Positions 1 through 9,316 of a stretch of 64,000 bases of DNA are shown here, piece after piece (the first letter of the stretch is position 1; each line of letters opens with the position of its first letter). Origin of the DNA: Flectobacillus major DSM 103 (GTDB lineage: Bacteria > Bacteroidota > Bacteroidia > Cytophagales > Spirosomataceae); NCBI RefSeq assembly GCF_000427405.1, contig NZ_KE386491.1, positions 4,225,812 through 4,289,811 on the forward strand, read 5' to 3'. The notes below the pieces were generated by a model. It saw only the letters and a program-made list of their open reading frames with translations. It did not search any database and was not told the DNA's origin. The position numbers were made by a program, and so were the translations under genes.

Positions 1-693
1 CTGATTTTTATTGGCTCGAATGCCCCGCATTTTTTTAGAAGCGACCCTCATTATTTTGAACAAAGTATGGACTTGCAATCGAGGTCAACGGTGATTCACT
101 TTGATGCTAACTTTTGGGGAGAAGGCTTTTTGAAAATGCCCGAAGCAGTTGTTTTGAATGACTTATTTATTCGAGCCAGAAAAGGCTTGTTAATTCGGGG
201 CGAAGCTAGAGACGAAATAGGAGTACTGATGGCGAGTATGCTAGATGCCACCAGTATAGATAGAGTAATACTGTTGTTGAAAGTACTTCGCCGAATGGCC
301 AATGCCAGCGATGTACAAGAATTGTCTAAAACCGACGATAGTGCGACGCTCGATGAGCAAAACACCAAACGCATAGACCAGATTTATTCTTTTTCGCTCA
401 ATAATTTTACAAGAGAAATAACATTGGAGGAAGTGGCAGAGGTGGCCAATATAAGTGTTAATTCATTTTGTAGATATTTTAAAACCCATACCCGCAAAAC
501 CTATTTTCAGTTTTTGTTAGAATTACGGATTGGTCATGCCTGCAAACTATTGGCAGAAGAAAAACTGAGTATTTCGCAGGTAGCTTACGAAAGTGGTTTT
601 AATAATTTATCGCATTTCAATCGTTCGTTCAAAGCCATTATGCAACTCAAACCCCAACAATATCAAAAATTATATCGGCAAGTTGGGGTTTGA
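1..693 (+). CDS. AraC-family transcriptional regulator (5' end outside window)
   Basis: The frame is open from base 1, so the true start lies upstream and about 230 residues are visible. The first residues (LIFIGSNAPHFFRSDPHYFE) resemble the cupin-like sensor half of AraC regulators. The last 85 or so residues form the double helix-turn-helix domain, with ITLEEVAEVANIS as the first HTH and ISQVAYESGFNNLSHFNRSF as the second; the latter is the family signature. It probably senses a small ligand and activates a nearby operon, but the target cannot be told from this end. The gene stops 10 bp before the converging yifB stop. Confidence 0.9.
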   Translation: MIFIGSNAPHFFRSDPHYFEQSMDLQSRSTVIHFDANFWGEGFLKMPEAVVLNDLFIRARKGLLIRGEARDEIGVLMASMLDATSIDRVILLLKVLRRMANASDVQELSKTDDSATLDEQNTKRIDQIYSFSLNNFTREITLEEVAEVANISVNSFCRYFKTHTRKTYFQFLLELRIGHACKLLAEEKLSISQVAYESGFNNLSHFNRSFKAIMQLKPQQYQKLYRQVGV

Positions 694-703
694 TAAATCT
701 ATA

Positions 704-2242
704 TTACCCTGCCCAATTTTCTCGGTCGAGGCTTCTGTACTGAATGGCTTCGGCCAGATGTTCGGTGCGTATTTCGGGTGTACCCGCCAAATCGGCAATG
801 GTACGAGAAACCCTCAAGATACGGTCGTAGGCTCTTGCTGAAAGTTGTAGTCTTTCCATGGCTTTTTTGAGCAGTAAAATACCAACGGGTTCGAGTTGGC
901 AAATTTCCTTGACCATCTGCGAGGGCATCATGGCGTTGGAATGTATTTCTGGATAAGCTTTAAATCGTTCGGTTTGAATACCCCGAGCTTTAATCACTCG
1001 TTCACGGATTTCGGCACTAGACTCCGATTTTCTGTTGGATGATAATTGTTCAAAATTAACAGGTGTAACCTCTACGTGTAGGTCGATTCGGTCGAGCAAT
1101 GGCCCCGAAATTTTGTTCAAATATTTTTGAACCGTACCGGGTGCACAAGAACAATCTTTGTCGGGATGGTTATAATAGCCACAAGGGCAAGGGTTCATGC
1201 TAGCAATCAGCATAAAATTAGAAGGAAATTCTACCGCCCATCTTGCCCGTGATATACTCACTTTTCGTTCTTCTAAAGGCTGTCGCATGACTTCCAAAGC
1301 TGTTTTTTTGAATTCGGGCAATTCGTCCAAAAATAACACACCATTATGAGCCAACGAAATTTCGCCAGGCTGCGGATTGCTACCACCACCCACAAGGGCA
1401 GCATCCGAAATAGTATGATGTGGCGAACGATAAGGACGAGTTGAAATCAAACCCGTTTTTGAACCTAACTTACCTGCTACCGAATGTATTTTTGTGGTTT
1501 CCAATGCCTCGTGCAATGTCAGCGGTGGCAAAATTGAAGGAAGCCTTTTGGCCAACATGGTTTTTCCAGCCCCTGGAGGGCCAATCATAATAGCATTATG
1601 CCCACCTGCGGCGGCAATTTCTAAGGCTCTTTTGATATTTTCTTGTCCTTGAACATGCGAAAAGTCGGCATCATAATCGTTTTGTGAGTTAAAGAAAATA
1701 TCTCTGGTGTCGGTTACAGTTGGAGCAATCGCCAATGTACCTTTGAGAAAATTAATCGCCTCTTGGATATTTTTGACCCCAATAACATCCAAATTATTGA
1801 CAATAGAAGCCTCTGCTGTATTTTCTACAGGCAAAATAAAACCTTTAAAATTTTTCCTACGAGCTTCAATTGCAATAGGCAAAACCCCTTTAATTGGGCG
1901 TAAAGCCCCATCCAAAGCCAGTTCGCCCATAATAACATATTCTTCGAGGGGAGCAAGGTTTGCTTGTCCAGAAGCATGGATAATCCCCAATGCAATGGGC
2001 AAATCATAAGCAGAGCCTTCTTTTCGGATATCGGCAGGAGCTAGGTTGACAACCACTTTGGTACGTGGAAAAAAATAACCAGCTTGTTTGATGGCCGATT
2101 CTACCCGATGAGCCGATTCTTTTACAGCTCCATCGGGCAAGCCTACAATGAATAAATTTTGTCCTTGTCCTTCACTGACTTCGACAGTTATAATAGTGGC
2201 ATCTACGCCCTGGACGGCACTTCCGTAGGTTTTAGCAAGCAT
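704..2242 (-). CDS. YifB/ComM-family Mg-chelatase-like AAA+ ATPase
   Basis: This 512-residue protein has the full ComM/YifB layout. An N-terminal ChlI-like domain carries the DIRKEGSAYDLPIALGI signature (about 71-87). The AAA+ core has Walker A GPPGAGKTM at about 221-229 and Walker B LFLDEL at about 303-308. A cysteine-rich insert follows (NPCPCGYYNHPDKDCSC), then a C-terminal helical lid. ComM proteins are hexameric helicases that promote branch migration during integration of transformed DNA; in non-competent bacteria the role is unclear. It is a single gene, transcribed toward the AraC gene. The start gives the family-typical MLAKTYGSAVQGVDA. Confidence 0.93.
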   Translation of the reverse strand: MLAKTYGSAVQGVDATIITVEVSEGQGQNLFIVGLPDGAVKESAHRVESAIKQAGYFFPRTKVVVNLAPADIRKEGSAYDLPIALGIIHASGQANLAPLEEYVIMGELALDGALRPIKGVLPIAIEARRKNFKGFILPVENTAEASIVNNLDVIGVKNIQEAINFLKGTLAIAPTVTDTRDIFFNSQNDYDADFSHVQGQENIKRALEIAAAGGHNAIMIGPPGAGKTMLAKRLPSILPPLTLHEALETTKIHSVAGKLGSKTGLISTRPYRSPHHTISDAALVGGGSNPQPGEISLAHNGVLFLDELPEFKKTALEVMRQPLEERKVSISRARWAVEFPSNFMLIASMNPCPCGYYNHPDKDCSCAPGTVQKYLNKISGPLLDRIDLHVEVTPVNFEQLSSNRKSESSAEIRERVIKARGIQTERFKAYPEIHSNAMMPSQMVKEICQLEPVGILLLKKAMERLQLSARAYDRILRVSRTIADLAGTPEIRTEHLAEAIQYRSLDRENWAG

Positions 2243-2288
2243 ATTTATATGATGTAGTAAATGTTAAATCTTCTTCTGTCAACATACC

Positions 2289-3197
2289 CTAAGCTATAGT
2301 TTCGGTAAGGGTTGTGTGTTGTTCCAAGACCGTCAGGCAAACCTCACGCCCTAGTGGTAATGCCCAATTTTGGGCTTCGTGCCCCACAGGAAAACCGAAA
2401 CATACAGGATACTGATAATCGGCAACGGCCTCATTGATGATTTGATGAGCGTTTTTGCCATAAAGGGTTTCACTGTCGAGTAAATCCGAAAAATGCCCCA
2501 CTATTAATCCTGCCAATTTGGCCAATATCCCTGTTCTTTTGAGCTGAACCATCATTCTGTCGATAGCATAGTGGTGTTCGCCAACGTCTTCTATAAATAA
2601 TATTTTTCCACTAAAATCTGCTTCTGATGCCGTACCTATAATATGTACTAATATGGCCAAATTGCCGCCCACAAGTTGCCCCAGAGCTTTTCCTTTATGA
2701 TTAATAGGTAGGCTATCAATTTGATAATTAATAGCTTGTCCAAACAATACATTATAAAGCGATGCTAAGCTAATAGCCCCATTTTCTTGTAGAAAAACCT
2801 TCGGCATTACCCCATGGATACTCTCGATATAAAAGTTATTGATATGGCACAAAACCCCCGTAATATCAGAAAACCCTATTACCCATTTAGGATTTTGGCG
2901 AAAATAAGTGAAGTCAATCAGGTCGATAATTCGGGTACTCCCATATCCACCACGAGCCGAAAATATGGCTTTGATAGTGGGATTATCTAACATTTCCTGA
3001 AAATCTTTAGCACGAACAGCATCAGGAGCTGCATATTGAAAATAATTTCCCTCAAGCGATGTTCCTAAAACAACGTTTAACCCCCATTCATTTTCCAGCA
3101 AGGCAATAGCGGGTTTTAAATCTTCAAAATCAACTTTCCAAGCAAGGGCCACTATACCAACGGTATCGCCTTTTTGTAAAAATGGAGGTTTTTGCAT
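2289..3197 (-). CDS. LD-carboxypeptidase, peptidase family S66
   Basis: The 302-residue protein matches the LdcA/MccF family in length. The expected Ser-Glu-His triad can be placed at S110 (VIGFSDITG), E203 (FIEDVGEHHYAIDRM) and H273 (FPVGHEAQNW). Family members cut the L,D peptide bond before D-alanine in tetrapeptide muropeptides during cytoplasmic murein recycling; the MccF branch instead inactivates microcin C-like compounds. No signal peptide is visible, which fits a cytoplasmic recycling enzyme. It lies 46 bp upstream of yifB on the same strand, so the two may be cotranscribed. Confidence 0.9.
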   Translation of the reverse strand: MQKPPFLQKGDTVGIVALAWKVDFEDLKPAIALLENEWGLNVVLGTSLEGNYFQYAAPDAVRAKDFQEMLDNPTIKAIFSARGGYGSTRIIDLIDFTYFRQNPKWVIGFSDITGVLCHINNFYIESIHGVMPKVFLQENGAISLASLYNVLFGQAINYQIDSLPINHKGKALGQLVGGNLAILVHIIGTASEADFSGKILFIEDVGEHHYAIDRMMVQLKRTGILAKLAGLIVGHFSDLLDSETLYGKNAHQIINEAVADYQYPVCFGFPVGHEAQNWALPLGREVCLTVLEQHTTLTETIA

Positions 3198-3249
3198 TTT
3201 TTTTTAATTAAAATCGAAACTTGTTTAATCCTGATGGTAAAATTACAAA

Positions 3250-4272
3250 TCACTTTGGTTTTTCTGTGCTGTTTTCTTCTTCTACCTCAGGGAATAATGG
3301 ACTTGCCAATGGCACATCGAAGGTTTGCGAAAGTTTTCGTAAATCGAGGTGTACCATTCCTGTATCGCTGATGTCGCTAAACATTGACTTAAATTTAGCT
3401 CCATAAACAATTTCACGAGCATGATACGAGTTGCGAGAATGTACCGTTTGATTAAAAGTATCTTCTGTACCTTTAATCAACACCAGTAGTTCGGCTTGCT
3501 TTTCCAAGAGTTGCTCTTGGGTAAGCCCAAAAATTGGGCTATCGTCGGTAATAGGGTGTACAATTGTCCAGCTTCCTGGAAAAAAATTAACCCGACTTCT
3601 TTCGAGGTGTAGCCTTGTATAAGTACGATTTTTTTTGCCAGTTTCGTCGGTTTCAAGTACCGACAAATTAACTTCTACCGACAAATCAATAATTTGATTG
3701 GCTCGCTCATTGACAATTCTAAACATCAAGCCTGTCATGTCCAAATACGGAGCAATAACCGCTTGTTCGGAGTACAAAATAAAAGCAATGGGTCTCGAAA
3801 ACCTACCATACAACAGCCCCGTAGCAATAGCAAACCCCATTAGCCCCAAAAGCGATTCGACAGAAGCCACTGTACTCATGAGTAGCCCCGTAGGAGCAAT
3901 ACGGCCATACCCTACAGTAGTTAGGGTTTGAGCCGAAAAAAAGAAAGCATCCATAAACCGCATGGTAGGCGTACTGATGTCGGCCCCATGCAGAAACTCC
4001 ATGCCAATCAAATTATAAGTAGTAGCAAAAAGGAGATTGACAACAATGAAGTAAATCACCACAACCATAAAAAAACGATACCACGAACAAGTAATAAGAC
4101 GATGATAAATATTGATTTGACTCCAAAAAGAGCCTCCAATACGTTTTACATTGAAGCTTCCATCTTTATTAATCAATCTAGTATTTGTGTTGATTTGTTT
4201 GCCAAATCCCAACTCCTGGCGATTTTCTTCAGCCTGAAGGTATTTGTCGTTTCGGTAATGCTTAAAAGCCAT
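3250..4272 (-). CDS. Inward-rectifier-type potassium channel (KirBac-like)
   Basis: This is a two-TM channel of 340 residues. An amphipathic N-terminal stretch precedes TM1 (about 66-87). A pore helix and the canonical filter TTVGYG (118-123) follow, then TM2 (about 129-155) and a long beta-rich cytoplasmic domain typical of IRK C-termini. The sequence GYGRIAPTG after the filter is characteristic of bacterial Kir channels. Four subunits would form a K+ channel in the inner membrane, with the cytoplasmic domain gating it. The gene is 52 bp upstream of the LD-carboxypeptidase on the same strand, with no obvious functional link. Confidence 0.92.
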   Translation of the reverse strand: MAFKHYRNDKYLQAEENRQELGFGKQINTNTRLINKDGSFNVKRIGGSFWSQINIYHRLITCSWYRFFMVVVIYFIVVNLLFATTYNLIGMEFLHGADISTPTMRFMDAFFFSAQTLTTVGYGRIAPTGLLMSTVASVESLLGLMGFAIATGLLYGRFSRPIAFILYSEQAVIAPYLDMTGLMFRIVNERANQIIDLSVEVNLSVLETDETGKKNRTYTRLHLERSRVNFFPGSWTIVHPITDDSPIFGLTQEQLLEKQAELLVLIKGTEDTFNQTVHSRNSYHAREIVYGAKFKSMFSDISDTGMVHLDLRKLSQTFDVPLASPLFPEVEEENSTEKPK

Positions 4273-4459
4273 AGGTTGTTTTTATCGGAGAAATATGTTT
4301 TTTAATAGATTACTAGACCTAACAAATAAAACTAGTAGAATCGTTTCACGACAATCCATAAGAATACCCTACAATACCTTTTTTTTCTTCATGTAATTTC
4401 AATAACTTTCCCTGTTCCAACAAGAAAATTACCAATAAACAATTTAACAATCAATATCC

Positions 4460-5416
4460 ATGAATTCACGTCGTGACTTTTTAAAAACATTTGCCGCTAC
4501 AAGTGGTATGTTAGCTATTTCGCCAGAAATATTAATGGCCAATGATTCATCTAAAAAAATGTTCTTTGAAATTTCTTTAGCCGAATGGTCGTTACACAAA
4601 GCTATTTTTGGTGGCCAGATGACTAATTTAGATTTTCCAGTGAAAGCAAAAAAAGACTTTGGCATTGGGATTGTAGAATATGTAAACACTTGTTTTAAGT
4701 CGGCTACCAAAGATTTTAAAGAGAATGGCAAGGATTCGGCTTATTTGAAAGAACTTTTGATGCGCTGTAACGACAACGGTGTAAAAAATCACCTGATTAT
4801 GTGCGATGCCGAAGGCGAAATGGGCGACCCCGATGAAAAGAAAAGACTTCAAACAGTAGATAATCATAAAAAATGGGTAGAAGCTGCTAAGTTTTTGGGT
4901 TGCAAAACCATTCGTGTAAATGCTGGCGGAAAAGGTACAGCCGAGGAGGTAGCCAAAAATGCAGCCGACGGTTTGGCCAAGTTGAGTGAGTTTGCCGCTA
5001 CCATGAATATCAATGTTATTGTAGAAAATCACGGAGGGTATTCGTCAAATGGCCAGTGGCTTGCTGGTGTAATGAAAGCCGTTAATATGAAAAACTGCGG
5101 TACTTTACCCGATTTTGGTAACTTCTGTATCAAGCGTGACCCTGCCAATTGGAAAGTTTGTACAGAAGAATACGACCGCTACGAAGGTGTAAAAGAATTG
5201 ATGCCTTTTGCCAAAGGTGTAAGTGCCAAAACCAACGTATTTGATGCCCAAGGCAACGAACGCAATATTGATTACGTAAAGTTGATGAAAATCGTGAAAT
5301 CGACAGGATTTAAAGGCTATGTCGGAATCGAATTTGAGGGCGACGAACTAAGCGAAGACGAAGGAATTAAGGCGACATTAAAATTACTGCAAAAAGTTGG
5401 AGGAATGTTGAGCTAA
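4460..5416 (+). CDS. Tat-exported TIM-barrel protein (sugar isomerase/epimerase-like), copy 1
   Basis: The 318-residue protein starts with a Tat-type signal, NSRRDFLKT (residues 2-10, matching S-R-R-x-F-L-K) followed by a hydrophobic stretch. The rest resembles AP-endonuclease-2/xylose-isomerase-like TIM barrels, with strand-end motifs VENHGGYSSNG, TLPDFGNFC and GYVGIEFEGDEL that supply His/Asp/Glu metal ligands in the family. The substrate is unknown; relatives act on sugars or inositols. It is closely related to the copy at 12438-13385. A short gap separates it from the thioredoxin-like gene downstream, so cotranscription is plausible. Confidence 0.88.
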   Translation: MNSRRDFLKTFAATSGMLAISPEILMANDSSKKMFFEISLAEWSLHKAIFGGQMTNLDFPVKAKKDFGIGIVEYVNTCFKSATKDFKENGKDSAYLKELLMRCNDNGVKNHLIMCDAEGEMGDPDEKKRLQTVDNHKKWVEAAKFLGCKTIRVNAGGKGTAEEVAKNAADGLAKLSEFAATMNINVIVENHGGYSSNGQWLAGVMKAVNMKNCGTLPDFGNFCIKRDPANWKVCTEEYDRYEGVKELMPFAKGVSAKTNVFDAQGNERNIDYVKLMKIVKSTGFKGYVGIEFEGDELSEDEGIKATLKLLQKVGGMLS

Positions 5417-5487
5417 GGCTTTAACTTTGTGGAAACTGAATCAATCAGTTCAACTAGCAAAGAAAATCAAATCAACTTCCTAAGGTT

Positions 5488-6027
5488 ATGAAAAAAATAT
5501 TATTGGGAGTATTATGTGTATTGTTCTTTTCAAAAACAAATGCACAAACAGCAGCGGTATCATCTGGTAAAATCAACTGGATGACCCTTGAGCAAGCATA
5601 CGCCGCTGTACAAAAAGAGCCAAGAAAAATTGTAATTGATGTGTACACAGGCTGGTGTGGCTGGTGTAAAGTAATGGACCAAAAAACTTTTACAGACGCT
5701 AAAGTAGCCGAATATGTGAATCAAAAGTTTTATGCTGTTAAGCTCGATGCAGAACAGAAAGACGATATCGTAATAGGAACACAAAAGTATATTTGGCAAA
5801 ATGGCTATAATCAAGCAGGTGTAGCATTGCTACAAGGCAAAATGAGTTTTCCAACGATGGTGTATCTGGACGAAAAATTCAATATGATTCAGCCAGTGCC
5901 GGGGTATCAAGAAGCCAAACAGTTTCATCAAATTATTACCTATTTTGGTGATGACCATTATAAAAAAGGAGAATGGGAGAAATACCAAAAGGAGGTATAT
6001 CCAAAACAATATGGTGGAACAAAGTAG
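5488..6027 (+). CDS. Exported thioredoxin-fold protein
   Basis: The 179-residue protein has an N-terminal signal peptide (MKKILLGVLCVLFF, cleaved near NAQ at 18-20) and a thioredoxin-like domain with active-site CGWC at 57-60 inside DVYTGWCGWCKVMD. A second family hallmark, the cis-proline FPTMVYLD, lies further on. It is likely a periplasmic disulfide oxidoreductase of the thioredoxin_7/DUF255-like group; the partner is unknown. The gene is 71 bp after the TIM-barrel gene and ends before a 19-bp perfect hairpin terminator. Confidence 0.88.
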   Translation: MKKILLGVLCVLFFSKTNAQTAAVSSGKINWMTLEQAYAAVQKEPRKIVIDVYTGWCGWCKVMDQKTFTDAKVAEYVNQKFYAVKLDAEQKDDIVIGTQKYIWQNGYNQAGVALLQGKMSFPTMVYLDEKFNMIQPVPGYQEAKQFHQIITYFGDDHYKKGEWEKYQKEVYPKQYGGTK

Positions 6028-6046
6028 TTTTTTTGACTATTGTGTA

Positions 6047-6095
6047 AACAGACAAAGAGCTTCAACCTATTTTGAAGCTCTTTGTCTGTTTTTAG
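6047..6095 (+). terminator. Rho-independent terminator with 19-bp perfect stem
   Basis: Arms 6047-6065 and 6072-6090 pair perfectly (AACAGACAAAGAGCTTCAA and its complement) around a 6-nt loop, followed by a T-rich tail. It closes the TIM-barrel/thioredoxin transcription unit. Confidence 0.88.
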
Positions 6096-6286
6096 TGAAA
6101 AGCAACGTTTACTAAATTCTCATAAATAAAGCAGACTTCAAATGACTTTTTTTGTAAATTTCCGTAGAAATACAGCGACTTACCAATTTGAAATAAACCT
6201 AGGGATATAATTCTCTCTAAAAATTTAATCAAGTAGCAAATTATATTGAGTATCCAACCTTAACATTTATTGTGAAAAACCAGAAC

Positions 6287-7780
6287 ATGAGAAAAAGCCT
6301 ATACGGATTGATTGCCATAGTATTATTAATTACCGCCACTGCTTATAACCCTATCAAAGATGATGCTGATGAGCTAGAGGAGATTTTTCGTCAGATTAAT
6401 AAAGAGGTAATAACCAATGGAAAAGCATACGAAACGCTTGGGTATGCTTGTAAAACAATTGGACACCGCCTAACGGGTAGTTCCAATGGTAAAAAAGCAG
6501 AAGAGTATGTACATAACCTGCTTAAATCTTACGGATTTAAAGATGTAAAGTATCAACCTTTTCAGGTAGAGGCTTGGTCAAGAGACACCGTAAGTTTGTC
6601 TATTGCTCCTCGCAAAAGCGACAATTTTCGTGATGTAGAAGTAGTTTCTTTAGCCATGACTCCTGTCGAAGCAAAAGTAACTTCCGAAATTGTGGATGTT
6701 GGCAATGGCCTAGAGGTCGACTTTCAGGCCGTAAAAGATAAGCTTCCAGGCAAAATAGCCTTGGTGAATATTGGCTTACTTGCTCCAATCAAAGGGCCCC
6801 GTAACTTGCACCGTTCTGAAAAAACCGCATTGGCTACTCAGTATGGGGCAGCGGGCGTTATTTTTGTGAATACCGTAAAAGGAAATGTTTTGTTGACAGG
6901 TACAGCTTCGGTAACAGGAGGGTTAATAGAAATTCCTGCGGTATGTGTCTCGTTAGAGAGTGGAATGGAAATAAGAGCATGGCTAAGTCAAGAACCCAAC
7001 CTTGTAGCTATGATCGATATGAAAAACTTTAGTCGCATGATTAAAGCTCGTAATGTTATTGCTACTATCAAAGGCGATAGCAAGCGTTTTAAGGATGAAA
7101 AAATTGTAATTGGTGGCCATTTAGATTCGTGGGATTTAGCTCAGGGAGCATTGGATAACGGTATTGGCTCATTTTCTATCCTAGATGTAGCTCGTGCATT
7201 TCAGGCCCTAGGTATCAAACCTAAACGTACTATTGAATTTGTGATGTTTATGGGCGAAGAAGAAGGCCTGTTAGGCTCAAAGGCTATGATTGAGAAAGCC
7301 AACAAAAGCAATACCCTCGATAAAATCGCCTTCATGTTTAACCTTGATATGGCTAACAATGCCAATGGCTTCAACACATCTGGTCGTGGAGAAATGGTAG
7401 ACTTGTTTACTAAAATAGGAGCGGTGATTCAAAAGGTAGACCCAGCTTACAAAAACACAGTTATTAATCAAGCGGGCCTACACTCCGACCACCAAAGCTT
7501 TATGCTAGAAGGTATTCCGACGGCTTCGCCTATTGGTAGTATTGCTCCTGATGCCGTAGGGTGTTATCATGCCAACTGTGATAGCTTTGATTTAATCAAG
7601 AAAGATGAAATGCTAAATACTGTGCGTTATACCGCTATGATGCTGTATGCCATAGCCAATACCGAGGCAATTCCTGCAAAAAAACTAGACTATTATGCAA
7701 CTCGTGACTTTTTTATTAAGCAAAACTTGAGAAAAGAATTAGAGCTAGGACGTGAGTGGAAATGGGGAACAGTTGAATAA
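6287..7780 (+). CDS. M28-family zinc aminopeptidase with PA domain
   Basis: The start is taken at the ATG at 6287, which gives a clean signal peptide (MRKSLYGLIAIVLLITATAYN); a GTG 15 bp upstream is in frame. The protein is about 497 residues. A PA-type insert occupies roughly 120-245. The M28 catalytic domain shows the metal ligands and catalytic residues in order: GGHLDSWD (His), GALDNGIGS (Asp), MFMGEEEGLLGS (Glu pair), FNLDM (Asp) and HSDHQSF (His). It is likely a periplasmic or lipid-anchored di-zinc exopeptidase for peptide uptake. It stands alone between two promoter-containing gaps. Confidence 0.9.
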   Translation: MRKSLYGLIAIVLLITATAYNPIKDDADELEEIFRQINKEVITNGKAYETLGYACKTIGHRLTGSSNGKKAEEYVHNLLKSYGFKDVKYQPFQVEAWSRDTVSLSIAPRKSDNFRDVEVVSLAMTPVEAKVTSEIVDVGNGLEVDFQAVKDKLPGKIALVNIGLLAPIKGPRNLHRSEKTALATQYGAAGVIFVNTVKGNVLLTGTASVTGGLIEIPAVCVSLESGMEIRAWLSQEPNLVAMIDMKNFSRMIKARNVIATIKGDSKRFKDEKIVIGGHLDSWDLAQGALDNGIGSFSILDVARAFQALGIKPKRTIEFVMFMGEEEGLLGSKAMIEKANKSNTLDKIAFMFNLDMANNANGFNTSGRGEMVDLFTKIGAVIQKVDPAYKNTVINQAGLHSDHQSFMLEGIPTASPIGSIAPDAVGCYHANCDSFDLIKKDEMLNTVRYTAMMLYAIANTEAIPAKKLDYYATRDFFIKQNLRKELELGREWKWGTVE

Positions 7781-7850
7781 TAGATTTTTTTTATTAAATT
7801 TATCTCAAACAATGCCACTGATAAGGTTACGAAGAACTTAATTTTATTCG

Positions 7851-7858
7851 TAAATTTG
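7851..7858 (+). promoter_or_regulatory. Bacteroidota -7 promoter element upstream of ftsZ-like gene
   Basis: TAAATTTG matches TAnnTTTG and lies 88 bp before the ftsZ-like ATG. No clear TTG partner was found at the usual distance, so this is a partial match. Confidence 0.4.
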
Positions 7859-7945
7859 AAAATTAATGAAGTAGAATCCCATAAAGTCCTACAATTAGCA
7901 TAACTCCTTACTTAAAACAGTATAATCCTTAACCTTTATAAAAGT

Positions 7946-9316
7946 ATGGCATTTTTTGATCATAATATCGAACTCAAGGATGATAAGCCTTCAAACATTA
8001 TCAAAGTCATAGGTGTAGGCGGTGGCGGTAGTAATGCCGTTCGCCATATGTATGACATGAAAATTCAGGATGTTGATTTTATCGTTTGTAACACCGACTT
8101 ACAAGCCTTGAACGACAATTCTGTTCCTACCAAATTACAATTAGGAGCAATATTGACAGAAGGTTTGGGTGCGGGAACAGAGCCAGAACAGGGTAAATTA
8201 GCTGCCGAAGAAAGTGCTGCCCAAATTACGGCCTTGCTAGAAGGAAATACCAAAATGGTATTTATTACAGCAGGTATGGGAGGGGGTACTGGAACGGGGG
8301 CTGCTCCTGTAATAGCAAAAATTGCAAAGAGTTTAGATATTTTAACGGTTGCCATTGTTACAGCCCCTTATTCTTGGGAAGGAACAGAAAAAATTGATGC
8401 CGCTATGCGGGGTATCGAGGAGCTACAGCGTACTTGCGACACAGTGTTGGTAGTCTTGAACGATAAATTGCTAGAAATCTATGAAGATTTGAATATACTC
8501 GAAGCTTTTGAACATGCCGACGATGTATTGGCCAATGCCGCAAAATCGGTTGCAGAAGTAATCACAAAGTCTGGTAAAATCAATGCAGACTTTAAAGATG
8601 TGAAAAAAGTACTCAGCAATGCAGGACAAGCTGTCATGAGTACTGCTTCATCTAAAGGACAAAATAGAGCGGCAGAAGTAATTAAAAGTGCCTTGGATTC
8701 GCCTTTGCTCAACAACAAAGATATTAAAGGTGCCAAACGTATTCTTGTTACTGTGGCTACAAGTAAAGCCAAAGTAATGGGGGTAAAAGAGCAACAAATT
8801 ATCACTGATTATATCATGAAAGAAATTGGTGATGCCCCTGCTGGTTTTAAATTGGGCTTTATTATCGACGATGATTTGGGCGAAGAAATGCGAGTGACGG
8901 TTATTGCAGCAGGATTTGACCTACCCGAAGATGCACCACTCCCGATTAATTTGAATAATATCAAAGAAGAGGAAAAGAAAACGGTGGTAAAAGCAAAAAC
9001 TGAAAAAAAGGAAGGTGAAAAAGTAATAACTCCAACACATGTTGTATCAAAACAACCTGTAGTTGTGTACGAAGAAGAAGAGGAGGAAGAAGAACTTGTT
9101 GTAGAGGATAAACCTGAAGCAAAACCTATTATGCAATTCAATTTCAAACATGAGGACGATTCGCTGCGTATTCGCAAAATGATAGATGCTTTTTGCCAAA
9201 AAACGCCAGCTGAGGCAGATTTAGAAACACCTGCTTACTTGAGATACAAAGTCCAATTGTTGGATATTAGCCAAGTACCAGAAGTTGAGCTGTTTGACCA
9301 ACCTTTGTACGGATAA
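7946..9316 (+). CDS. ftsZ: FtsZ-family cell-division GTPase (divergent, outside a dcw cluster)
   Basis: The 456-residue protein carries the tubulin signature MGGGTGTGAAP (about 111-121) and the T7 loop NADFKD (213-218), which keeps both acidic residues, so GTP hydrolysis should be possible. A flexible linker contains a run of glutamates (about 377-385). The tail has TPAYLR, followed by some 25 further residues. FtsZ polymerises at midcell to form the division ring. Its neighbours are an M28 peptidase and RecQ, not ftsQ/ftsA/mur genes, and segments such as VLNDKLLEIYEDLNILEAF differ from usual Bacteroidota FtsZ. It may be a relocated or a second ftsZ. Confidence 0.9.
   Translation: MAFFDHNIELKDDKPSNIIKVIGVGGGGSNAVRHMYDMKIQDVDFIVCNTDLQALNDNSVPTKLQLGAILTEGLGAGTEPEQGKLAAEESAAQITALLEGNTKMVFITAGMGGGTGTGAAPVIAKIAKSLDILTVAIVTAPYSWEGTEKIDAAMRGIEELQRTCDTVLVVLNDKLLEIYEDLNILEAFEHADDVLANAAKSVAEVITKSGKINADFKDVKKVLSNAGQAVMSTASSKGQNRAAEVIKSALDSPLLNNKDIKGAKRILVTVATSKAKVMGVKEQQIITDYIMKEIGDAPAGFKLGFIIDDDLGEEMRVTVIAAGFDLPEDAPLPINLNNIKEEEKKTVVKAKTEKKEGEKVITPTHVVSKQPVVVYEEEEEEEELVVEDKPEAKPIMQFNFKHEDDSLRIRKMIDAFCQKTPAEADLETPAYLRYKVQLLDISQVPEVELFDQPLYG

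Noticed and set aside
8809-9177. Minus-strand Ser-rich ORF inside the ftsZ-like gene
   Set aside because: Its serine run is the reverse complement of the glutamate-rich linker; no promoter or family support.
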